From: Sanguibacter suarezii NBRC 16159
GTDB lineage: Bacteria; Actinomycetota; Actinomycetes; Actinomycetales; Cellulomonadaceae
Length of the DNA stretch: 64,000 nt
Assembly (NCBI RefSeq): GCF_001552735.1
Contig: NZ_BCRT01000016.1
Location: 124,001 to 188,000, forward strand
Direction: 5' to 3'
This document shows, piece by piece, positions 15,731-23,898 of the stretch. How positions within the stretch are numbered: the stretch's first letter is position 1; every line of letters starts with the position of its first letter. A program made the position numbers and the translations under genes. The notes under the pieces were generated by a model. It worked only from the letters and a program-made list of their open reading frames with translations. It did not search any database and had not been told where the DNA came from.

Positions 15731-17665
15731 ATGGCACCCCCTCGCGCTTCCCAACCACGCGCCAAGGGACGTTCGGGCGCAATGATCGCGGTCGCGGCAG
15801 CGGCTGCGTTCCTTGCCACCTTCAACGAGACGTTCCTCAACGTAGCCTTCACGCCGATCATGCAGGACTTCGGCGTCGATGTGAGCAGCGTGCAGTGGCT
15901 CACCACCGGCTACCTGCTGGTCGCAGCGGTCTTCGTGCCCGTGGCGAACGTGCTGTACCACCGTTTCCCCACGCGGGCCCTCTTCGTCGGCGTCGTCGCC
16001 CTCATGACGGTCGGCTCGGTGATGGGAGCCCTCGCCCCCACCTTCGAGGTACTGCTGGTCGCGCGTCTTCTGCAGGCGATCGGCACTGGCCTGCTCACCC
16101 CTGTCGGCATGAACATCACCCTTGCCGTCTCCCCGCGGGAAAAGCTTGGCCTCACCATGGGCATCATGGCGGCAATGACGACGTTGGGCCCGTCACTGGC
16201 CATCGTCCTGTCCGGCGTCATTCTGACCGTCGCTCCCTGGACCACCCTGATGTGGGTCTTCGGCGCACTCACCCTCGCGGTTCTGCTCGCTGGCGCGGTG
16301 GCCCTCCGGACCGTCGCTGACCTCGGCCGACCGGTTGTGGACGTCCTGTCCTTCATCCTGGTAGCCGTCGGCCTCATAGGCCTGCTCTATGGCGTGTCCA
16401 GCGCATTCGAGGGATCCCCCCTGTACGCGGGTGCTTCAGCGGCCGTCGGGCTGCTCGCGATGTGGCTGTTCATCATCCGACAGCGCCGCATCGACCATCC
16501 CCTGCTCGACCTGCGGCCGTTCTCCAACGCCCCCTTCGTGCTCGGCGTGCTGATGACGATGCTTGGCCTGGTCTTCGTGTTCGCCATGAACGTCACCATC
16601 CCGTTGTTCCTCCAGGGTGCACTCGACATGCCACCGTTGGTTGCCTCCCTCGCCCTCGCGCCGGGCATCCTCCTCACCGTGGGCATGGGACCCGTCGCAG
16701 GACGCCTCTTCGACCGGCACGGCGGCCGCTGGTCGATCCCGCTCGGATTCCTCATCATGGCGGTCTTCGTCACGCTCGTCGGAGTCGCTGCTGGCTACTC
16801 CTCGGTGTGGATGCTCGGGATCCTCTATGTCCCGGCAGTGCTGGCTACGGCACTCGTCATCGGCCCCGCCCAGACATTCGCACTGTCTCACCTCGACCGT
16901 GAAACCAGCCCGCACGGTGTCACGGTGGTCTCCACCAGCTTCCAGATCGCCGGCTGCGTGGGTACCTCCCTCGCCGTCGGTATCTACGGAGCCCTGAGTG
17001 CGGCGAACGCGGGTGCAGGACGGAGCGCGAGCGACGCGTTGCTCACGGGCTTCCACGGCGCCGTCGGCCTGGTGGTTGTGACCTCGCTCATCGGCATCGT
17101 CCTCGCTCTCTTGGCGTACCGTTCGGTGCGGTCACGCCGCACGGCCGAGAGCGTTGAGAGTCCGGCGCCCACCGTCCAGTCGATCATGAAGTCGGATGTG
17201 TACGCCCTGTCCACGGACCAGACGGTCCTCGACGCTCTGCAGACTTTCACCGAACGCGGCATCTCGGGAGCGCCGATCCTCGACTCCGACGGCAGACTGG
17301 CAGGCTTCCTCTCCGACGGCGACGTCCTGCGGTACCTGTCTGCAACTCATCCCTCCTCGGCCTCGATCTACTCCTACGTGACCGATGCCGAAGACGACCT
17401 GGACCAGGCGATGTCCGATCTGGCGAAGCTGAATGTGATGCGGCTCGCCACGCATGATGTCGTCACCATCGACGCCGGCGCGGCGATCAGTGACGCCATC
17501 GCTGCGTTGTCGGACGCGCGGCTCAAGAAGGTGCCCGTCGTCGACAAGGACAACTCCCGCCCCATCGGAATCGTGAGCCGGTCAGCAATCAAGAATCTGG
17601 CGATCGCCACCTACCTGCGCTCTCGCAGCGAGAGCATGCAGGCTGAACGCAGCACCAGGGTGTGA
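15731..17665 (+). CDS. MFS drug-efflux-type transporter fused to a CBS-domain pair
   Basis: 644 residues. Residues 1 to about 465 form a DHA2/EmrB-like major facilitator with its TGYLLVAAVFVPV helix motif and LLQAIGTGLLTPV near helix 5. About 478-635 form two CBS motifs (MKSDVYALSTDQTVLDAL and THDVVTIDAGAAISDA), each ending with the usual G-hydrophobic-V/L-S (LAGFLSDGDVL, PIGIVSRSAIK). CBS pairs bind adenine nucleotides, so transport may respond to energy status or c-di-AMP/ATP; this is inference. AGGAG lies seven bases before the ATG, and a TAAAAT at 15611-15616 could be its -10 box. A strong terminator follows. Confidence 0.9.
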   Translation: MAPPRASQPRAKGRSGAMIAVAAAAAFLATFNETFLNVAFTPIMQDFGVDVSSVQWLTTGYLLVAAVFVPVANVLYHRFPTRALFVGVVALMTVGSVMGALAPTFEVLLVARLLQAIGTGLLTPVGMNITLAVSPREKLGLTMGIMAAMTTLGPSLAIVLSGVILTVAPWTTLMWVFGALTLAVLLAGAVALRTVADLGRPVVDVLSFILVAVGLIGLLYGVSSAFEGSPLYAGASAAVGLLAMWLFIIRQRRIDHPLLDLRPFSNAPFVLGVLMTMLGLVFVFAMNVTIPLFLQGALDMPPLVASLALAPGILLTVGMGPVAGRLFDRHGGRWSIPLGFLIMAVFVTLVGVAAGYSSVWMLGILYVPAVLATALVIGPAQTFALSHLDRETSPHGVTVVSTSFQIAGCVGTSLAVGIYGALSAANAGAGRSASDALLTGFHGAVGLVVVTSLIGIVLALLAYRSVRSRRTAESVESPAPTVQSIMKSDVYALSTDQTVLDALQTFTERGISGAPILDSDGRLAGFLSDGDVLRYLSATHPSSASIYSYVTDAEDDLDQAMSDLAKLNVMRLATHDVVTIDAGAAISDAIAALSDARLKKVPVVDKDNSRPIGIVSRSAIKNLAIATYLRSRSESMQAERSTRV

Positions 17666-17694
17666 CCCGTCGCCCGCCAGACACATAGCTCGTC

Positions 17695-17730
17695 GAAGCA
17701 GGCCGGACCCGTGGGGGTCTGGCCTGCTTC
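17695..17730. terminator. Bidirectional terminator between convergent genes
   Basis: Sixteen-pair stem (GAAGCAGGCCGGACCC against GGGTCTGGCCTGCTTC, one G-T pair) with a GTGG loop. Read on the minus strand the stem is equally stable, so it can end both the MFS-CBS transcript and that of the convergent gene at 17767. Confidence 0.88.
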
Positions 17731-17766
17731 GCTGTCCCGCGGCGGCACCCGTTCCTGCTCGCGCAA

Positions 17767-18231
17767 TCAGCGCCGACCGTCGCCCGACGGCTTCGTTCGA
17801 GGGGGCCTCGAGGGGTCGGGCCACCACCAGTGACCCCGCGACCGACGCTCAGCCCTGCGTCGGGCCGCGTCAAAATACTCCTCACGCGCCGCGTCAAAGA
17901 TCGGCTGAGGCAGGCTCAACGGCGCACGGCTCAGCTGGCGCCCCTCCAGCAGGGCGCCAATCAGCCCCGGAATCTCCCGCATCCCCCGAACACCTTTCAC
18001 AGACCGCCTGAGCCGCCCGCCCTCCTCTGTGAGCCGCATCCCCCACGACGAGTCGACCTCAGCCAGGCCGGAGCCGGCGAGGATCGCCAGCGCGGCCTCA
18101 ACCCTTTCCCGTGACGGGACATCACACTGCAGCATGTCCCAGCCCGGCAGCAGGCGGCTGAGCGACACGGTTCGCTTCGGGTGCAGCAGGGTCATGAGTG
18201 TCGCGGCGTCGGAGACGGCAAGGCGGTCCAT
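17767..18231 (-). CDS. Hypothetical protein, possibly winged-helix
   Basis: 154 residues. I do not recognise the family. Residues 1-80 are mixed helix with a sequence like a winged helix (SRERVEAALAILAGSGLAEVD then a short hairpin WGMRLTEEGGRLRR), which occurs in transcriptional regulators and in small helper proteins. The C-terminal 40 residues are rich in Arg, Trp and Pro and are probably disordered. It sits 23 bases downstream of a TetR gene on the same strand, so the two may be co-transcribed, and it faces the MFS-CBS gene across a terminator. Confidence 0.6.
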   Translation of the reverse strand: MDRLAVSDAATLMTLLHPKRTVSLSRLLPGWDMLQCDVPSRERVEAALAILAGSGLAEVDSSWGMRLTEEGGRLRRSVKGVRGMREIPGLIGALLEGRQLSRAPLSLPQPIFDAAREEYFDAARRRAERRSRGHWWWPDPSRPPRTKPSGDGRR

Positions 18232-18254
18232 GCCGTTGAGGCTAGCGCGGATCC

Positions 18255-18794
18255 CTAGCGGCTCCCGCTGTCAGACTCGAGCCCCCTGATCACGCAGCGC
18301 AGGCCATAGTCGAAGGCCTCGTCCACCGCTCCCCCGAGCCGGAAGGCTCCCGCGAGCTCCATCTGCACGAACCCGGTCGCCCAGGCCGTGAACAGTCGAG
18401 CGGCATCCAGCGTGTGCGCCTCCCCGACCAGCGCGGCAGCGGCGCGAAGGACAGGGGCCGCCGAGCGCTGCAGGGCCTCCTGCGGGGCGGACGGGGTAAA
18501 GATCAGGCGGAACGACTCGGGGAATGCGTGGGCAAAGCTGCGGTAGGCGGCGGCCAGACGCACCAGGTCAGACGCTGATGCCTCCAGGCGTTCGGTGAGG
18601 TCGTTCACGCACGCCTCCGCGACGGCGCTGAGCAGGGCATCTCTGTCCCGGAACCGCTTGTACAGCGACGGGGCCCTGACGCCGACACGCGTCGCCACGG
18701 CCTGCATGGTGAGCCCTCCGGGCCCACCGGACTCGAGGATCTCCCGAGCCGCCGCGATGACCTCTTCGTTCGTGGTGCGAGTAGGCGCCGACAC
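18255..18794 (-). CDS. TetR family transcriptional regulator
   Basis: 179 residues. The helix-turn-helix is in LTMQAVATRVGVRAPSLYKRF, followed by a ligand domain of the TetR_C_33 (WHG) type, with FAHAFPESFRLIFTP. The GTG at 18794 is chosen because GGGAGG lies five bases upstream; an ATG at 18830 would add 12 residues but falls inside a perfect operator and lacks a ribosome-binding site. It diverges from a metallo-hydrolase gene, and the 19-base inverted repeat between them is its probable operator. The inducer is unknown. Confidence 0.9.
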   Translation of the reverse strand: MSAPTRTTNEEVIAAAREILESGGPGGLTMQAVATRVGVRAPSLYKRFRDRDALLSAVAEACVNDLTERLEASASDLVRLAAAYRSFAHAFPESFRLIFTPSAPQEALQRSAAPVLRAAAALVGEAHTLDAARLFTAWATGFVQMELAGAFRLGGAVDEAFDYGLRCVIRGLESDSGSR

Positions 18795-18813
18795 CAGGAC
18801 CTCCCGTTGGCTA

Positions 18814-18843
18814 TTGACATTAGCCTTCATGGCTAATTACCCT
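18814..18843 (+). promoter_or_regulatory. Promoter of the metallo-hydrolase gene
   Basis: TTGACA (18814-18819) and TACCCT (18838-18843) are separated by 18 bases. The -35 box is a consensus match. The TetR operator occupies the spacer exactly, so binding would exclude RNA polymerase. Confidence 0.65.
18819..18837. promoter_or_regulatory. TetR operator (inverted repeat)
   Basis: ATTAGCC-TTCAT-GGCTAAT, seven-base perfect arms with a five-base spacer. It lies between the divergent TetR and metallo-hydrolase genes and could repress both. A further TAGCCAT half-site lies at 18844-18850. Confidence 0.8.
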
Positions 18844-18868
18844 AGCCATAGTATCGGAAGGGATCACC

Positions 18869-19576
18869 ATGAAGCTCGCGCCGCACCTGCACCGCCTGGG
18901 CAACGACATCGTCGCCTCCTACCTCATCGATCTGCCCGAGGGCATCACGCTCATCGACGCGGGCCTGCCGGGCCACTGGAAGGACCTGCACCGCGAGCTG
19001 GACACGATCAGCCGCCCGCTCACCGACATCCGCGGGCTCGTCCTCACCCACGGTGACAGCGACCACATCGGCTTCGCCGAGCGACTGCGCCGGACGACCG
19101 GCGCACCGGTCTTCATCCACGCGGGAGACGCTCATCGCGTACGCACGGGCGAGAAGCCGAAGACGCCGATGGGGCCCGCGCGGCTCGGACCGGCACTGAC
19201 CTTCCTCGCCTACGGGCTGCGCAAGAACGCGGTGCGCACCCCGCACGTGCAGGAGGTCGTCGAGGTCGCGGACGGGGACGTGCTCGACCTTCCTGGGAGC
19301 CCCGTCATCATCACGATGCCGGGCCACTCCCCCGGGAGCGTCGCCGTGCACGTGCCGGCGACCGACGCCGTCTTCGTGGGCGACGCGCTCACCACGCGCC
19401 ACGTCCTCACCGGCCGCGAGGGTGCACAGCCGGCTCCGTTCACCGATGAACCGGACGTGGCCCTGGCCTCGCTCGACCGGCTCGCCGAGATTCCGGCGTC
19501 CTGGGTCTTGCCCGGCCACGGCGCCCCGTGGCAGGGGTCGCCAGCCAACATCGCGGCGGCCGTCCGGTCCGCCTGA
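18869..19576 (+). CDS. MBL-fold metallo-hydrolase under TetR control
   Basis: 235 residues. The metal motif reads THGDSDHIG (60-68), so the HxHxDH pattern has aspartate at the second histidine position. GHSPGS, the GDAL aspartate motif and the C-terminal PGHG histidine are all present. This subgroup includes thioesterase- and lactonase-like hydrolases; the substrate is not predictable. GGAAGGG upstream of the ATG serves as ribosome-binding site. The divergent TetR regulator and operator suggest induction by a small molecule that may also be the substrate. Confidence 0.88.
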   Translation: MKLAPHLHRLGNDIVASYLIDLPEGITLIDAGLPGHWKDLHRELDTISRPLTDIRGLVLTHGDSDHIGFAERLRRTTGAPVFIHAGDAHRVRTGEKPKTPMGPARLGPALTFLAYGLRKNAVRTPHVQEVVEVADGDVLDLPGSPVIITMPGHSPGSVAVHVPATDAVFVGDALTTRHVLTGREGAQPAPFTDEPDVALASLDRLAEIPASWVLPGHGAPWQGSPANIAAAVRSA

Positions 19577-19594
19577 GGTGCGAGGATGGGCCGC

Positions 19595-20017
19595 ATGCCC
19601 CTTCCTGACCGCTACGAGCTGATCCTCGGCGCGCCCCATGTCGATGAGTACCGCGCGCTGCGGGCGGACGCAGGGCTCTCCCCCAAGAGCCACGCCCAGA
19701 GCGCTGCCGCGATCGCAGGAACGTGGTTCTTCTGCCACGTCCGTGACCGCGCGACGTCGACGCTGGTGGCCATGGGCCGCGTGATCGGGGACGGCGGGTG
19801 GTACTTCCACATCGCGGACATCGCGACCCACCCAGATCATCAAGGCGCGGGACTGGGACGCACCGTGCTGGACACGCTGACCGCGCACATCCACGCCACC
19901 GCTCCGCCGGACGCGTACATCACGCTCATCGCAGACCCGCCTGGACGGCGGCTGTACGAGAAGGCCGGCTTCATCGACACCGATCCGTCCCGGGGCATGC
20001 GGCTCGCCACCCCGTAG
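19595..20017 (+). CDS. GNAT family N-acetyltransferase
   Basis: 140 residues. The acetyl-CoA loop is HPDHQGAGLGRTVLDTL (motif A, Q/R-x-x-G-x-G/A), and the C-terminal RRLYEKAGFIDTD matches motif B with its usual tyrosine. The residue before motif A, IADIATHP, is the central strand. The acceptor is unknown. The start at 19595 is preferred over 19586 because GAGGAT, a possible -10 box, ends seven bases before it and because the shorter form matches the fold better. It begins 18 bases after the hydrolase stop. Confidence 0.85.
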   Translation: MPLPDRYELILGAPHVDEYRALRADAGLSPKSHAQSAAAIAGTWFFCHVRDRATSTLVAMGRVIGDGGWYFHIADIATHPDHQGAGLGRTVLDTLTAHIHATAPPDAYITLIADPPGRRLYEKAGFIDTDPSRGMRLATP

Positions 20018-20080
20018 CCGGCGGCAGTAGCGTGATTCTCAGACGACGACGGTCGCAGCTCGCGAACCCAGGAGGATGAC

Positions 20081-20515
20081 ATGTCAGAGAAGACTGCGGG
20101 GTTGACCCCGGAAGAGCGCGAAGCCGTCAAGCAGCGCGCCGCAGAGCTACGCGCCCAGGAGAAGGCCGGCAAGAACCGGGCTGCCGGCGAGCAGGCCGTC
20201 CGCGAGGCGATCGCCGAGCTGCCGGAGGCTGATCGGATCCTCGCCGAGGGCATCCACCGGATCGTCTCCGAGGTCGCCCCTCACCTCGTCCCGAAGACCT
20301 GGTACGGCTTCCCGGCCTACGCCCGCGAGGACGGGAAGATCGTCGTGTTCTTCAAGGCGGCGTCAAAGTACAGCTCGCGCTACGCCACCCTCGGCTTCGA
20401 AGAGTCCGCCCAGCTCGACGACGGCGACCTGTGGGTCACCTCCTTCGCTCTGCTGGCGCTCACCCCCGAGACCGAGAAGACGGTCACGGAGTACATCCGC
20501 ACGGCTGCCGGCTGA
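20081..20515 (+). CDS. DUF1801 (YdhG-like) protein
   Basis: 144 residues. The N-terminal 60 residues are a charged helix rich in Glu, Ala and Arg. The core from about residue 55 (LAEGIHRIVSEVAPHL, TWYGFPAYAREDGKIVVFFK) matches DUF1801 proteins of the YdhG/Fra-like fold, for which an iron-chaperone role has been proposed but not settled. AGGAGG lies five bases before the ATG. A short hairpin, TGCCGG-CTGA-CCGGCA at 20506-20521, overlaps the stop codon. Confidence 0.8.
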   Translation: MSEKTAGLTPEEREAVKQRAAELRAQEKAGKNRAAGEQAVREAIAELPEADRILAEGIHRIVSEVAPHLVPKTWYGFPAYAREDGKIVVFFKAASKYSSRYATLGFEESAQLDDGDLWVTSFALLALTPETEKTVTEYIRTAAG

Positions 20516-20560
20516 CCGGCAGGACCAGCGGAGCCTGACGGCGCCGTCGGCCGGGGTGGT

Positions 20561-20566
20561 TAGGCT
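20561..20566 (+). promoter_or_regulatory. -10 box for a leaderless transcript
   Basis: TAGGCT ends six bases before the ATG at 20573, and no Shine-Dalgarno is present. Transcription would begin at or next to the A of the start codon. Confidence 0.6.
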
Positions 20567-20572
20567 GGCGGG

Positions 20573-21280
20573 ATGGCGACAGTTCTTCTTGTGCGGCACG
20601 GCCGCACCACAGCGAATGCCACTGGGCTGCTGGCCGGGAGGGCCGACGGCGTCAGCCTTGACCAGACCGGCCGCGACCAAGCTGCTCTCACCGGAGACCG
20701 GCTCGCAGCGGTTCCCCTGGTCGCGGTCGTGTCGAGCCCCCTCGAGCGGTGTCAGCAGACCGCCCAGCACATCCTCGAGCGCCAGGCGGGCACGCCGTAC
20801 GTCTCGGTCGATCCCGATCTCACCGAGTGCGACTACGGGCAGTGGCAGGGCCGCCTGCTCTCCGACCTCGCACGCGAGAGCCTGTGGCCGCAGGTGCAGT
20901 CGCAACCCTCTGCCGTCGTCTTTCCCGGCGGTGAGTCCATGGCTGCGATGCAGGCCCGGTCGGTGGCCGCGATCCGCCGTCACGATGCAGCCGTCGAGGC
21001 CGAGCACGGGCCCGAGGCGGTGTGGGTTGCGGTCAGCCATGGCGACATCATCAAGTCGATACTCGCCGACGCGCTCGGCATGCACCTCGACCTGTTCCAG
21101 CGCATCACCGTAGGCCCAGCATCCGTGTCGATCGTGCGCTACGGCGCTGGCCGGCCGACCGTCCATGCGACCAACACGGAGGGGGGCGACCTGGCGTGGC
21201 TGTCGACGGGCATCCACTCTGGCGATGCACCGGTGGGTGGTGGCGCAGGGCACACGACGCCGTCACGTACCGGCGCCTAG
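20573..21280 (+). CDS. MSMEG_4193-type histidine phosphatase / putative phosphomutase
   Basis: 235 residues of the histidine phosphatase superfamily. The phosphohistidine motif LLVRHGRTTAN is at the N-terminus, SSPLERCQQTA and the distal VSHGDIIKSI histidine are in place, and ECDYGQWQGR is the acidic catalytic region. The C-terminal tail (HATNTEGGDLAWL) is typical of the MSMEG_4193 subgroup, which occurs in actinobacteria next to DUF3090 and SCO1664 genes, as here. The substrate is unknown. Its stop codon forms part of the promoter of the next gene. Confidence 0.88.
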   Translation: MATVLLVRHGRTTANATGLLAGRADGVSLDQTGRDQAALTGDRLAAVPLVAVVSSPLERCQQTAQHILERQAGTPYVSVDPDLTECDYGQWQGRLLSDLARESLWPQVQSQPSAVVFPGGESMAAMQARSVAAIRRHDAAVEAEHGPEAVWVAVSHGDIIKSILADALGMHLDLFQRITVGPASVSIVRYGAGRPTVHATNTEGGDLAWLSTGIHSGDAPVGGGAGHTTPSRTGA

Positions 21281-21283
21281 AGT
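21278..21283 (+). promoter_or_regulatory. -10 box for leaderless DUF3090 gene
   Basis: TAGAGT, whose first three bases are the stop codon of the phosphatase gene, ends six bases before the ATG at 21290. No ribosome-binding site is present, so the DUF3090 mRNA is probably leaderless. Confidence 0.6.
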
Positions 21284-21289
21284 ACTGAT

Positions 21290-21844
21290 ATGCCTCCACG
21301 CGTTCACGAATATGACTGGCCTGATCGGGTCGTCGTCGGCACCATCGGCCTTCCCGGGGCACGCACGTTCTACCTCCAGGTGCGCTCAGGGACCCAGCTC
21401 GTGAGCATCGCCCTCGAGAAGCAGCAGTCGGCCCTGCTCGCGGAGAAGATCGACGAGATCCTCGACCAGCTCATCACCGTCGAGGGCAACCCCTTCAGCG
21501 TCCCCACCGGCACTCCCCCGGAGCTCGTCGACAACGACCAGCTCGATCCCGTCGAGGAACGCTTCCGCACCGGCGCCATGAGCCTCGGGTGGGACCCGAC
21601 GACGGCCCAGGTCGTCATCGAGGCCTACCCCATCACGGACGTCGACGCTGATGACAGCATGCAGATGCCTGACGAGGACGGCACTCACGAGACCGAGATG
21701 CTCCGGGTGCGCATGCCGGTGGGTACGGCTCGGGCCTTTGCCAAGCGCACCCGGGAGATCGTCGGCGCCGGGCGCCCGGCGTGCCCGCTCTGCGGCTACC
21801 CGATGGACCCCGACGGGCACATCTGCCCCCCTGCCGAGGACTGA
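21290..21844 (+). CDS. DUF3090 protein with C-terminal zinc-ribbon-like tail
   Basis: 184 residues. The start MPPRVHEYDWPDRVVVGTIG and the sequence GARTFYLQVRSG are hallmarks of DUF3090. The last 20 residues hold CPLCGYPMDPDGHIC, a four-cysteine-type knuckle (three cysteines plus a histidine) likely to bind zinc. The function is unknown. It is the middle gene of a trio with the phosphatase and the SCO1664-like protein, which it overlaps by one base (TGATG). The conserved linkage in actinobacteria suggests a shared pathway or complex. Confidence 0.9.
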   Translation: MPPRVHEYDWPDRVVVGTIGLPGARTFYLQVRSGTQLVSIALEKQQSALLAEKIDEILDQLITVEGNPFSVPTGTPPELVDNDQLDPVEERFRTGAMSLGWDPTTAQVVIEAYPITDVDADDSMQMPDEDGTHETEMLRVRMPVGTARAFAKRTREIVGAGRPACPLCGYPMDPDGHICPPAED

Positions 21845-22611
21845 TGTCGGCACCAGACCTGATGACCACCGAGCTGACGATCACCGGCCGCATCAGGACG
21901 GCGTCCAACGCCACGTTCCTGGGCACCATCGGCGACGTGAGCGTCGTCTACAAGCCGATCGCCGGCGAGAGTCCGCTGTGGGACTTTCCCGACGGCAGCC
22001 TGGCGCACCGGGAGGTGGCCGCCTACCTCGTCTCGCAGACCTTCGGCTGGGGCGTGGTACCGCACACCTGGCTGCGCGACGGTCCCCTCGGCGAAGGAAT
22101 GGTCCAGCTCTGGCAGGAGCCGGACCCCGACCACAGCGCCGTCGACCTGATCGCGGCGGAGCAGGTACCGAGCACGGGCTGGAAGCAGGTTCTCGAGGGA
22201 CAGGACGAGAGCGGACGGCTGGTCACCCTCGTTCACGAAGACTCCCCGGCGCTGCGGCGCATGGCTGTGTTCGACGTCGTCGTCAATAATGCCGACCGCA
22301 AGGGCGACCACATCCTTGCCATGGCGGACGGCCACCGGCACGGCGTGGACCACGGGGTGACCTTCCACCGTGACCACAAACTGCGGACGGTCCTGTGGGG
22401 ATGGCTGGGAGAAGACCTGACGGCCGACGAGCTCGACGGCGTCGACCGCGTCAGCGACGGGCTGCACGGCGACCTGGGACGCGACCTCGAGGACCTGCTC
22501 ACTGCCCCAGAGATCACCTCGCTCGCCAACCGTTGCTCCGCGTTGCGCTCGGCCGGGCGGTTTCCGGCTCCCTCCGGTGACATGCCGGCGGTTCCCTGGC
22601 CGCTGTTCTGA
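21844..22611 (+). CDS. SCO1664 family protein (PI3/4-kinase-like fold)
   Basis: 255 residues. The N-terminus has VVYKPIAGESPLWDFP, which looks like the nucleotide-binding strand and lysine of the PI3/4-kinase-like superfamily. NNADRKGDHIL (about 161-171) and GVDHGVTFH resemble the catalytic D-x-x-x-x-N and metal-binding D-x-G motifs. A phosphotransfer activity is therefore plausible but unproven. It starts inside the DUF3090 stop codon. Many actinobacteria have mshC next to this trio; here the following gene is a convergent esterase instead. Confidence 0.87.
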   Translation: MSAPDLMTTELTITGRIRTASNATFLGTIGDVSVVYKPIAGESPLWDFPDGSLAHREVAAYLVSQTFGWGVVPHTWLRDGPLGEGMVQLWQEPDPDHSAVDLIAAEQVPSTGWKQVLEGQDESGRLVTLVHEDSPALRRMAVFDVVVNNADRKGDHILAMADGHRHGVDHGVTFHRDHKLRTVLWGWLGEDLTADELDGVDRVSDGLHGDLGRDLEDLLTAPEITSLANRCSALRSAGRFPAPSGDMPAVPWPLF

Positions 22612-22635
22612 GGGGTCGCGGTCCAGCCACGTCGG

Positions 22636-23784
22636 TCAGCCCTGGGACCTCGTCCAGTCCAGGAACGACTCGATAGCGTCCGCGGCGAGCCGGCTCCGTA
22701 CGGACGCGAAGAAGTCGAAGCTGTGCTGAGTGTCCGGCAGCTCGACGTAGACGACGGGCGACTCAGAGACGGATCTCAGCGAGTCGGCCACCGTACGCGC
22801 CTCATCGGAGGGCAGTGCCGTGTCTGTAGAGCCCTGCACGATGAGCATGGGTGGTGCGTCGGGGCGCACCAACTGTGCGGGCGCGCTGGCAGGGTCAGAG
22901 CTGCGGGCGCCGAGGTAGCCGTAGAGCGCGACGGCGCCCGCGACGCTGGTGTCAGCGTCCTCGAAACCGGGCTGAAATCGCGGGGTCTGCGCGGTGAGCG
23001 CTGCCGAGATCGCCAGGTGCCCACCTGCGGACGCACCCACCAGGTAGATGCGGACCGGGTCGGTGCCATGCTCGCGCGAGTGCGCCCGTACCCACGCGAT
23101 CACCCGCTTCGTGTCGATGAGCGACTCCGGAAATGCTCCTGCGGAACGGAGGGTGTAGTTGGCGCTCACGCCGAACCAGCCGTGATCTGCCAGCTGGTTG
23201 AGCAGGGCAACGCTCTCGCGGCTCTTCCCGCCCGAGACGAAGCCCCCTGAGTGGAGGTGGATGACCACCGGTTGCTGGCCGGTCCTGCGATCCTTGCGCC
23301 GGTAGATGTCGAGGAGGTGTGCACGCCCGCCAGCCGCGTACGGAACATCTCGCACTCGTTCCACCGTCCGCCGGTGCCGTTGGAACGGCAGCAGGATGCC
23401 GCTCATCCACAGCACCGCCCGGCGCAAGGGCCGTGCGGACCCGGAAGGGATCCGCGTGCGCCAGGCGGGGCCCAAGCCCGTGGTCAGCGCCGCCTCGAAC
23501 GCCGGTCGGACGCTCCGAGCGCGCACCTGCAGCCACACCAGCCCCAGCACGACGAGCACGGCGAGACCGAGCGCCACGGCGGTCAGTGGCCCATCCTCGG
23601 GTGGCACATCGGTCAATGTGGCAGCCACTGATGCAACGAACACGACCAACAGGATCAGGGGAATCTCGTTGCAGGTCATGGTCAGGATGAAGACGACGAA
23701 GCCGAGGGCCCCTCGGCCGAAGGGCACCCAGAGCGCCATCGCGACGAACAGCGCCCAGATCACGACGGTCACCAAGAGGCCCAT
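22636..23784 (-). CDS. Membrane-anchored alpha/beta hydrolase (carboxylesterase type)
   Basis: 382 residues. Three hydrophobic segments in the first 90 residues should anchor it in the membrane; the remainder is an alpha/beta hydrolase. The oxyanion motif is HLHSGGFVSGG, the nucleophile elbow GASAGG, the acid TDTALPSDEA and the histidine DTQHSFDFF. This matches the BD-FAE / hormone-sensitive-lipase-like esterases, with HSGG replacing the usual HGGG. The substrate is unknown. A purine-rich GGGAGGG precedes the ATG by about ten bases. It converges on the SCO1664 gene with only 24 bases between them and no clear terminator. Confidence 0.87.
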   Translation of the reverse strand: MGLLVTVVIWALFVAMALWVPFGRGALGFVVFILTMTCNEIPLILLVVFVASVAATLTDVPPEDGPLTAVALGLAVLVVLGLVWLQVRARSVRPAFEAALTTGLGPAWRTRIPSGSARPLRRAVLWMSGILLPFQRHRRTVERVRDVPYAAGGRAHLLDIYRRKDRRTGQQPVVIHLHSGGFVSGGKSRESVALLNQLADHGWFGVSANYTLRSAGAFPESLIDTKRVIAWVRAHSREHGTDPVRIYLVGASAGGHLAISAALTAQTPRFQPGFEDADTSVAGAVALYGYLGARSSDPASAPAQLVRPDAPPMLIVQGSTDTALPSDEARTVADSLRSVSESPVVYVELPDTQHSFDFFASVRSRLAADAIESFLDWTRSQG

Positions 23785-23898
23785 CCGTCACCGCCCTCCC
23801 GAAGAGGCCACGGGCTGGTTCACCCTGCGCCCTGACGCGTCCACGCTGTGTCTGCCATTGTGACGCAGTCATGATCTCAGCTCATCCATCTCGCGCCG

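Noticed and set aside
17767-18231. Assigning the unknown protein to a known antitoxin or regulator family
   Set aside because: The winged-helix impression is weak and there is no toxin-like partner; kept as hypothetical.
20506-20545. Small hairpins near the end of the DUF1801 gene as a terminator
   Set aside because: Stems are only six bases and the next gene has its own promoter-like box; not strong enough to call.
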